The position numbers and the translations under genes were made by a program. A stretch of DNA of 55,193 nt, taken from Paenibacillus taichungensis. Lineage in GTDB: Bacteria > Bacillota > Bacilli > Paenibacillales > Paenibacillaceae. Positions 52,967-55,193 of this stretch are shown here, piece after piece. Numbering within the stretch: the first letter of the stretch is position 1; each line of letters starts with the position of its first letter. The stretch covers positions 1-55,193 of the forward strand of contig NZ_QEVW01000007.1 in NCBI RefSeq assembly GCF_003287275.1. Direction: 5' to 3'. Below the pieces are notes generated by a model, which was not told the origin of the DNA, searched no databases, and was given only the letters and a program-made list of their open reading frames with translations.

Positions 52967-53920
52967 ATGAAAAGAGCAATTGTGGTTGGGGCAACAGGTG
53001 GAACGGGCGCAGCAATTACAGAGGAATTGATTAAACGTGGTATTTCTACAATCATTTTTGGTCGCTCACGTCAAAAACTGGAGCAACTTGCGGTAAAGCT
53101 TGGGTCCCCTGATTACCTTCAAATCGCTGTGGGAGATGCGTTCCGATCTGACGATATTATAGCTGCTTCACTAGAAGCCGATGTAATGTTTCACTGTGCG
53201 AATGTACCTTATAACGAAATGGAGAGCAAGCTGATCCCTCTGGGTGAATCCGTTATGGAAGCTGCAGAACAACTGTGCCTGAAGGTGGTCGTCATTGACG
53301 GGATTTATCCTTATGGCAGAAGACAATTGAAAGAAGTGACTGAAGAACATCCAAAGCAGCCGCATACTCGAAAAGGTAAAACTCGGCTTGCCTTTGAGCA
53401 GATGTTATTTAGCAGCAAATGGCGCAAAGCGCAAGTGATGATTGTTCGTTTGCCTGATTATTATGGCCCTACTGCCAATCAGGCTTCTTACCTGGGATCC
53501 ACGCTTGAAGCAATAGCGGAAGGGAAAATGGCCTTTTTTATCGGAAACATGAAAATACCCCGAGAATATATCTACTTGCCAGATGCAGCTGTCATGGTTG
53601 TGGAGTTGGCACTCAGAGAAGATACCTATCGGCAGAACTGGAATATCCCTGGTGTTGGCTTAATATCGGGTAAGGAAATCGTACGTATTGCACAACAGGC
53701 TGCGGGCAAAGCGAAACCGGTGATAGCCCTCGGGAAAACAGGACTTTCGCTGCTTGGGTTGGCTGTACCGGTAATGAAAGAAGTTGTTGAGATGCTATAT
53801 TTGACAGAAGAACCGCTGGTGTTGAGTAAAAAGAAATACGAGGCCAACATCGGGCCGGTGAAGATGACTTCTTTTGAAGAAGGGATTACACGGACGATAG
53901 GTGAGCTGCAAAAGATATGA
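52967..53920 (+). CDS. NAD-dependent epimerase / NmrA-like oxidoreductase
   Basis: 317 aa Rossmann protein of the extended SDR superfamily. Nucleotide motif VGATGGTGAAITEELIKRG; later DGIYPYGRR and RLPDYYGPTAN. The YxxxK catalytic pattern is not clear, so it may be an NmrA-type sensor or quinone/aldehyde reductase. Controlled by the TetR pair. A fourth ATTGATCAAT lies at 53941-53950, 20 bp after the stop. Confidence 0.82.
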   Translation: MKRAIVVGATGGTGAAITEELIKRGISTIIFGRSRQKLEQLAVKLGSPDYLQIAVGDAFRSDDIIAASLEADVMFHCANVPYNEMESKLIPLGESVMEAAEQLCLKVVVIDGIYPYGRRQLKEVTEEHPKQPHTRKGKTRLAFEQMLFSSKWRKAQVMIVRLPDYYGPTANQASYLGSTLEAIAEGKMAFFIGNMKIPREYIYLPDAAVMVVELALREDTYRQNWNIPGVGLISGKEIVRIAQQAAGKAKPVIALGKTGLSLLGLAVPVMKEVVEMLYLTEEPLVLSKKKYEANIGPVKMTSFEEGITRTIGELQKI

Positions 53921-53940
53921 ATGAGTCATGTTGAATTGTG

Positions 53941-53950
53941 ATTGATCAAT
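53941..53950. promoter_or_regulatory. TetR operator copy 4
   Basis: ATTGATCAAT in the gap after the epimerase gene; perhaps decoy or loop-forming site. Confidence 0.5.
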
Positions 53951-54038
53951 CAATAATTAAAAAATGAATTATGACCAGTTAAATGCTGACGACCTTAACC
54001 AATAGATGAATGGTGATATGACTTCATTAATGGGCGGT

Positions 54039-54066
54039 GCACAAAACCTGTCCTAGACATAGAGTG
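54039..54066 (+). promoter_or_regulatory. Possible sigma-K-like promoter before the collagen-like gene
   Basis: GCAC at 54039 and CATAGAGTG at 54058, spaced as in mother-cell sporulation promoters (AC / CATAnnnTA), with one mismatch. Tentative. Confidence 0.35.
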
Positions 54067-54120
54067 TAGTATTGCAAAATCGGAGAATAGATGCGGTGTA
54101 CAAGGAGGGAGGATTTTCTT

Positions 54121-55193
54121 GTGAGCTATATATCCAAAAAGGAGCGCAAAATGTCCTCCATCAGTACAACCAAACGAAAATTAAAAAAAGCAGGCACTTG
54201 CGTTTCTAAAAAAGGAAGAGTCAAATGTAAATCCAAAAAGAAGCTTAAGCTAAAAAAGAAAAGAGCTGTCAGATCCAGATGTTGTGTGCTTCGTGGACCG
54301 AGGGGATATAGAGGGTTTCAAGGTATGAAAGGAGCAACTGGAACTACGGGAACCACAGGAGTTATGGGATCAGCTGGTAAGATGGGGAATACGGGAGCTA
54401 CTGGCTCGATAGGTATAACGGGAGTAACCGGAGTCCAAGGACTGATTGGAGTAACAGGTAAAACTGGTGATCCGGGCGTTACAGGAAGTACGGGGGCAAC
54501 TGGAGCAACCGGGGCAACCGGAACATCAGGAATAACAGGAATAACAGGTGTAACAGGAATTACTGGTGATCCAGGAGTCACAGGTGCAACAGGTTCGACA
54601 GGGGTAACAGGAGCGACGGGCGATCCTGGAGAAACAGGTGCTACAGGTACCACAGGTGTGACCGGGATTACTGGGACCACTGGAGCAATTGGAAGCGCAG
54701 GAGCTACGGGAGCTACTGGAGCTACAGGTACAATGGGTCTTACTGGGATAACAGGTGCAACAGGAGTGGGAACGACTGGGGCCACCGGCGCGACGGGCTT
54801 AACTGGGGTAACCGGTACGACAGGTGCCACAGGAGCCACCGGGACGGGAACAACAGGTGTCACTGGAGCCACCGGTGCGACAGGATTTACAGGTGTAACT
54901 GGCGTGACAGGAGCAATGGGGGCCACTGGTGCGACGGGTCTTACCGGTGAAACAGGTGTTACAGGCGCAACCGGAGTAGGAGTCGCCGGGGCTACCGGAG
55001 CAACGGGGACAGGAACAACCGGCGCCACGGGAGCCACAGGTACAACAGGGTTTACTGGTGTAACTGGGGTAACAGGTGCAACAGGAGTGGGAACGACTGG
55101 GGTCACCGGCGCGACAGGGGCTACGGGTGCAACAGGCGTGACAGGCGAAACCGGAACAGGAATAACTGGAGTTACCGGAGCCACGGGTCTTAC
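54121..55193 (+). CDS. Collagen-like GXT-repeat protein with basic N-terminus (cut by window end)
   Basis: GTG start with GGAGGGAGG 8 nt upstream; the frame stays open for the remaining 357 codons. Residues 1-~66 are strongly basic and carry five cysteines or so ([20 protein letters not shown]) with no signal peptide. From ~67 on are Gly-X-Thr triplets (GAT, GVT, GIT), little proline. The pattern is broken by Gly-X-Gly steps at 54763, 54841, 54973, 55006, 55084 and 55153. Collagen-like proteins in Bacillales often form spore-surface filaments (BclA group). C-terminus unseen. Confidence 0.88.
   Translation, partial: MSYISKKERKMSSISTTKRKLKKAGTCVSKKGRVKCKSKKKLKLKKKRAVRSRCCVLRGPRGYRGFQGMKGATGTTGTTGVMGSAGKMGNTGATGSIGITGVTGVQGLIGVTGKTGDPGVTGSTGATGATGATGTSGITGITGVTGITGDPGVTGATGSTGVTGATGDPGETGATGTTGVTGITGTTGAIGSAGATGATGATGTMGLTGITGATGVGTTGATGATGLTGVTGTTGATGATGTGTTGVTGATGATGFTGVTGVTGAMGATGATGLTGETGVTGATGVGVAGATGATGTGTTGATGATGTTGFTGVTGVTGATGVGTTGVTGATGATGATGVTGETGTGITGVTGATGL

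Noticed and set aside
54318..55184. Long minus-strand frame of Pro-Val/Ala-Pro repeats
   Set aside because: Mirror of the collagen-like Gly-X-Thr codons; low-complexity shadow with no ribosome site.
1..55193. CRISPR array
   Set aside because: No regularly spaced direct repeats with unique spacers; the only dense repeat is the collagen-like coding region.

Overview
The window looks like a Paenibacillus (or close Paenibacillaceae) chromosome. The gene order ytvI / citZ-icd-mdh / pho genes / polA-mutM-ytaF-coaE / nrdR is the Bacillales arrangement. An alpha/beta SASP gene, YtaF and YtvI point to a spore former, and a collagen-like GXT-repeat gene and SLH remnants fit Paenibacillus. Host genes are of middling G+C; the block 22.3-40 kb is clearly more A+T-rich.

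Layout. (1) 0-22.3 kb is core chromosome: the TCA genes citZ-icd-mdh behind a promoter with a CcpC-like palindrome; a membrane protein; a 7TM-PAS-GGDEF diguanylate cyclase; a stress-type SDR; a cupin; the phosphate module phoR-phoP, a soluble CBS-MCP protein, pstB and phoU, with three PHO-box-like arrays of 11-bp phase; polA-mutM-ytaF-coaE and a lytic transglycosylase; SASP; nrdR; tRNA-Ala(GGC). (2) 22.3-39.98 kb is an integrated genomic island in tRNA-Ala, bounded by perfect 44-bp direct repeats (22244-22287 and 39935-39978). It holds integrase, excisionase-like protein, a Rep-like winged-helix protein, a second tyrosine recombinase, a RadC/JAB protein, a dead-hydrolase/BTAD regulator, an XRE regulator, two exported proteins, an SLH pseudogene, and a defence-like block: a nuclease-fused ABC-three-component (ABC-3C) operon with a second restriction-type nuclease, then an orphan HEPN-motif protein. 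No conjugation genes are seen. (3) 40.2-52.3 kb is an iron/siderophore region: a Btr-like AraC-binding-protein fusion, a FeuABC-like importer without ATPase, a second AraC, a Fur-box-preceded ferredoxin-NADP reductase, a MarR-nitroreductase-monooxygenase operon on the minus strand, then an AraC reading frame that runs without a stop into a siderophore-binding lipoprotein carrying its own internal Fur box and ribosome site, and a decayed AraC gene. (4) 52.3-53.95 kb is a TetR/NAD-epimerase pair with four copies of one operator. (5) 54.1 kb to the end is the 5' part of a collagen-like gene, cut by the window edge.

The most novel material is in the island: the ABC-3C operon carrying two separate nuclease domains, and the regulator in which a hydrolase fold has lost its nucleophile serine and is joined to a BTAD DNA-binding activator. 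Outside it, the PHO-box-linked soluble CBS-MCP protein and the AraC-lipoprotein read-through locus merit follow-up. All assignments are by reading motifs and context; no database search was run.
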